NCBI RefSeq assembly: GCF_900290235.1
Contig: NZ_OLMK01000103.1
Location: 19,684 to 83,683 of the forward strand
Direction: 5' to 3'
Length of the DNA: 64,000 nucleotides
Source: Streptomyces sp. MA5143a
GTDB taxonomy: Bacteria; Actinomycetota; Actinomycetes; Streptomycetales; Streptomycetaceae
Under the pieces are notes generated by a model. It saw only the letters and a program-made list of their open reading frames with translations. It was not told where the DNA came from and did no database searches. Below, piece after piece: positions 61,968 to 64,000 of this stretch (within the stretch, counting starts at the first letter, position 1; each line of letters starts with the position of its first letter). The position numbers and the translations under genes are program-made.

Positions 61968-64000
61968 ATGGACTTCGACAGGCGCAGGGCGATGGTGGCA
62001 GGACTCGGGACAGCGGCGGTTTCCGTGGTGGGGGCGAGCCGGGCGGCCGGGGCAATGGCAAGCGGTGCGGCACCGGTGGTCATCACCGTGCAGGGCGAGT
62101 CCCCGATCCGTACGAACATCCCGGTGGCCCGTGACCCACGTGCCTCGCGGGGGCGGTACCTGGCGCTGCTCACGGCGGAGAAGGCTCCGGGTGGGCGCGG
62201 CTGGTTCGCCGCGTACCGCGTTCGTGTGCCCGAGGGCGGGGTGTACGCGCTGACCGCCGTCGCCACGGCCCCCGTCGAGACGCCGCACACGGAGGTGGTC
62301 GGCTCATACCTCCACCTGCGCGTCAATGAGGGTCCGTTCAGCGAGGTCGCGCGCTCTCAGCCGTACTGGTACGAGTCGCAGCCCGCATGGGGGGACCTGT
62401 CCGTGCTGGAGATCGGTGAGGTCGAGTTGCGACGCGGCGAGAACACGGTCGCCTTTCGCGTCACCGAGCCGGTCGTGCTCGACGACATCACGGCGTACGT
62501 GCTCTCCCTCGACCGTTTCACGCTCACCCTGCGGCGACGCCCGGCCGGGCAGCCCGTCCCGTGTGAGGTGTCGGTCCCCATCCACCGCCACGGCGATCCC
62601 GCCCCGACGCTGCGCGTGCGGTTGGCCGGCCGCGCCACCCGCTCGCGCCACGTGCGCTACACGGTCACCGACCACCACGGGCAGCGCGTCGCCGCCGGGC
62701 TGGCGGACGTGCGCGCGGGCGGGACGACGGCGACCGCCCAGATTCCCCGGCTGCCACCCGGGCACTACCGGGTCGAGGCCGAGGGGGTCGGTGGGCAGTT
62801 CGCGTGTCTTCCGCAGCGGCCTCCCGTCATCGGTGCCGCGAGCCGGTTCGGGGTCAATCTCTGGGTGTCCTCCCTGGTGCCGCCGTCCCGGATCGACAGA
62901 TTCGCGCATGCCCTACGGCAGATGGGCGCGGGCTGGGTGCGCGACGGCCAGTCCTGGCCCGCCGCCGAGCCGAAGCCCGGCGCGTACGACACCGCGCGCC
63001 ACGACCGGGTGACCCGCGCCCTGGGCGCGCACGGACTGGCGGTCCTCGACGTGGTCTCGCCCGCGCCGGAGTGGGCGATGACCGAGGCGTCGCTGCCGCT
63101 CCCGGCGGACCTGCGGCACGCATACCACTACGCCCGCCGCCTGGCGCAAGCCGCCCCGGACGCAATCCAGTTGTCCAACGAACCCGACGTCGACACCACG
63201 CGCAGCACCGGCGACGCCCACGCCGCGTTCGTCAAGGTCGCCGCGCTCGGCATCAGGGACGCGGCCGAGGACCTGGCCGAGGACACCGCAGGGCAGCCGC
63301 CGCTCGTCATACTGCCCGGCATCGCGCAGAGCGGCACCTTCCAGGACCTGATGCTCGACAACGACGTCGTACGGTACGCCGACGCCTGGGCCTTCCACGG
63401 CTACCCGGACCCCGCCGAGCAGGACGACCCGCAGTTCCCGGGCGCGGCGGTCGAACAGCACGAACTGGCCCACCGGCACGGGGCGTCCGGCATGCCGCTG
63501 TGGATGACCGAATGCGGTGCCTTCCTCGACGCCCGCCCGCGCCTCGACCTGACGCCCGCGCAGGAAGTCGTACAGGCGCGGTACGTCGTCCGTTCCATGG
63601 TGGAGGGGCTGGCCGCCGGAAACGCGCGGCAGTTCTGGTTCGCGGGGCCTCCGCTCCACGACGACGGCGTCTACTTCGGCCTGTTCGACCGGGAGTTCCA
63701 GCCCCTGCCCGCGTACGCCGCCTTCGCGGCCCTCACCTCGCTGCTCGGCGAGGCCCACTTCGTCGGCACCGCGCCCCGACTGCCCACCGACGTCTCCGGG
63801 TTCGTCTTCGACAGCGGGCGCGGCGAGCGGGTCACCGTCCTGTGGGCGCCGAGCCCGGTGCGGTTCGACCTGCCGGGGACCGTGTACGACCTCATGGGCC
63901 GCCGGACCGTCACCGGCACCGCCTCATCCGACCCGGTGTACGTCGTCGTACCCGCCCCTGCGTCACCGGCACCCGCCGTCCTCGAGACCCCGCGCCGCCC
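61968..64000 (+). CDS. Secreted glycoside hydrolase of clan GH-A type (partial, runs off the end)
   Basis: At least 677 residues are visible and no stop is reached. The start has a twin-arginine-like signal (DRRRAMVAGLGTAAVSVVGA) with cleavage near residue 35. The first 270 residues are beta-rich (YLHLRVNEGPFSEVARSQPY; NTVAFRVTEPVVLDDITAY) and look like carbohydrate-binding or sandwich domains. The rest is a barrel: FGVNLWVSSLVPP, RQMGAGWVRDGQSWPAAEP, IQLSNEPDVDTT with the acid/base NEP, and PLWMTECGAFLD with a likely nucleophile glutamate. The family cannot be fixed; GH39-like or a related GH-A group is possible. ATG 61968 lacks a strong ribosome-binding site. Confidence 0.65.
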   Translation, partial: MDFDRRRAMVAGLGTAAVSVVGASRAAGAMASGAAPVVITVQGESPIRTNIPVARDPRASRGRYLALLTAEKAPGGRGWFAAYRVRVPEGGVYALTAVATAPVETPHTEVVGSYLHLRVNEGPFSEVARSQPYWYESQPAWGDLSVLEIGEVELRRGENTVAFRVTEPVVLDDITAYVLSLDRFTLTLRRRPAGQPVPCEVSVPIHRHGDPAPTLRVRLAGRATRSRHVRYTVTDHHGQRVAAGLADVRAGGTTATAQIPRLPPGHYRVEAEGVGGQFACLPQRPPVIGAASRFGVNLWVSSLVPPSRIDRFAHALRQMGAGWVRDGQSWPAAEPKPGAYDTARHDRVTRALGAHGLAVLDVVSPAPEWAMTEASLPLPADLRHAYHYARRLAQAAPDAIQLSNEPDVDTTRSTGDAHAAFVKVAALGIRDAAEDLAEDTAGQPPLVILPGIAQSGTFQDLMLDNDVVRYADAWAFHGYPDPAEQDDPQFPGAAVEQHELAHRHGASGMPLWMTECGAFLDARPRLDLTPAQEVVQARYVVRSMVEGLAAGNARQFWFAGPPLHDDGVYFGLFDREFQPLPAYAAFAALTSLLGEAHFVGTAPRLPTDVSGFVFDSGRGERVTVLWAPSPVRFDLPGTVYDLMGRRTVTGTASSDPVYVVVPAPASPAPAVLETPRR

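Noticed and set aside
1..64000. Biosynthetic gene cluster for a secondary metabolite
   Set aside because: No polyketide synthase, peptide synthetase, terpene cyclase or lanthipeptide enzyme motifs were seen. The acyl-CoA ligase and the tailoring-like enzymes are scattered and better explained by catabolism.
1..64000. tRNA or rRNA genes
   Set aside because: I looked for cloverleaf-like segments and conserved T-loop sequence in the gaps and found none that I could support by eye; a dedicated scan could change this.

Overview
The window is very GC-rich (third codon positions are nearly all G or C). It carries many two-component, TetR and serine/threonine-kinase genes, secreted twin-arginine proteins and several SpoIIE-type phosphatases. 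Its insertion sequences and gene families are those typical of Streptomyces. This points to a Streptomyces (or close actinomycete) chromosome, most likely an arm or other accessory part: few core genes are present, and roughly a quarter of the window is decayed genes and transposase fragments. No tRNA, rRNA, CRISPR array or replication origin was seen.

Left part (1-20.3 kb). The tail of a flavin reductase is followed by an acyl-CoA ligase, transposon and replication-gene debris, a PAS/GAF/SpoIIE phosphatase, a secreted L-glutamate-oxidase-like enzyme divergent from a CASTOR/POLLUX-like channel, and a Y-family DNA polymerase remnant beside an IS630 copy. A DUF1569-TetR pair then diverges from an aldehyde dehydrogenase across a near-perfect palindrome. 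After this come remnants of a metallophosphoesterase and a LysR regulator, a 38-residue secreted peptide, a likely orphan immunity protein, a translationally coupled histidine kinase/response regulator pair and a DUF6223 protein.

Catabolic island (20.8-26.4 kb). Four tightly packed minus-strand genes encode an aromatic FAD hydroxylase, an alpha/beta hydrolase related to C-C bond hydrolases, an intradiol (hydroxyquinol-type) dioxygenase and maleylacetate reductase. Together they read as a route from a hydroxyaryl ketone or resorcinol-like compound through hydroxyquinol to 3-oxoadipate. A divergent TetR gene is flanked on both sides by paired palindromes of identical geometry. The second pair faces a gene start that has been cut off by an IS5 fragment.

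Mobile-element scrapyard (26.4-34.9 kb). Pieces of IS5, IS481-like and IS630 elements are interleaved with a truncated hypothetical gene, a small secreted protein, two HAD phosphatases, a truncated GNAT acetyltransferase, a phosphotransferase and a broken alpha/beta hydrolase.

Signalling and metabolic part (35-52 kb). A 1176-residue PAS-GAF-histidine kinase-receiver-GAF-SpoIIE hybrid is followed by a decayed TPR regulator, a broken TetR/MFS pair with preserved operators, a PlsC acyltransferase, an alpha/beta hydrolase and aminopeptidase N. Next comes a probable amine-utilisation set (cupin, APC permease, flavin amine oxidase), then a secreted alpha-L-fucosidase with carbohydrate-binding modules.

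Right part (52-64 kb). Decayed genes, including a VOC/glyoxalase fragment, precede a membrane serine/threonine kinase with an unrecognised extracellular domain, an M20 amidohydrolase, an IS701 remnant, a hypothetical protein, a secreted basic protein, a four-EF-hand calcium-binding protein and a broken short-chain dehydrogenase. The last gene is a secreted clan GH-A-like glycosidase that runs off the end.
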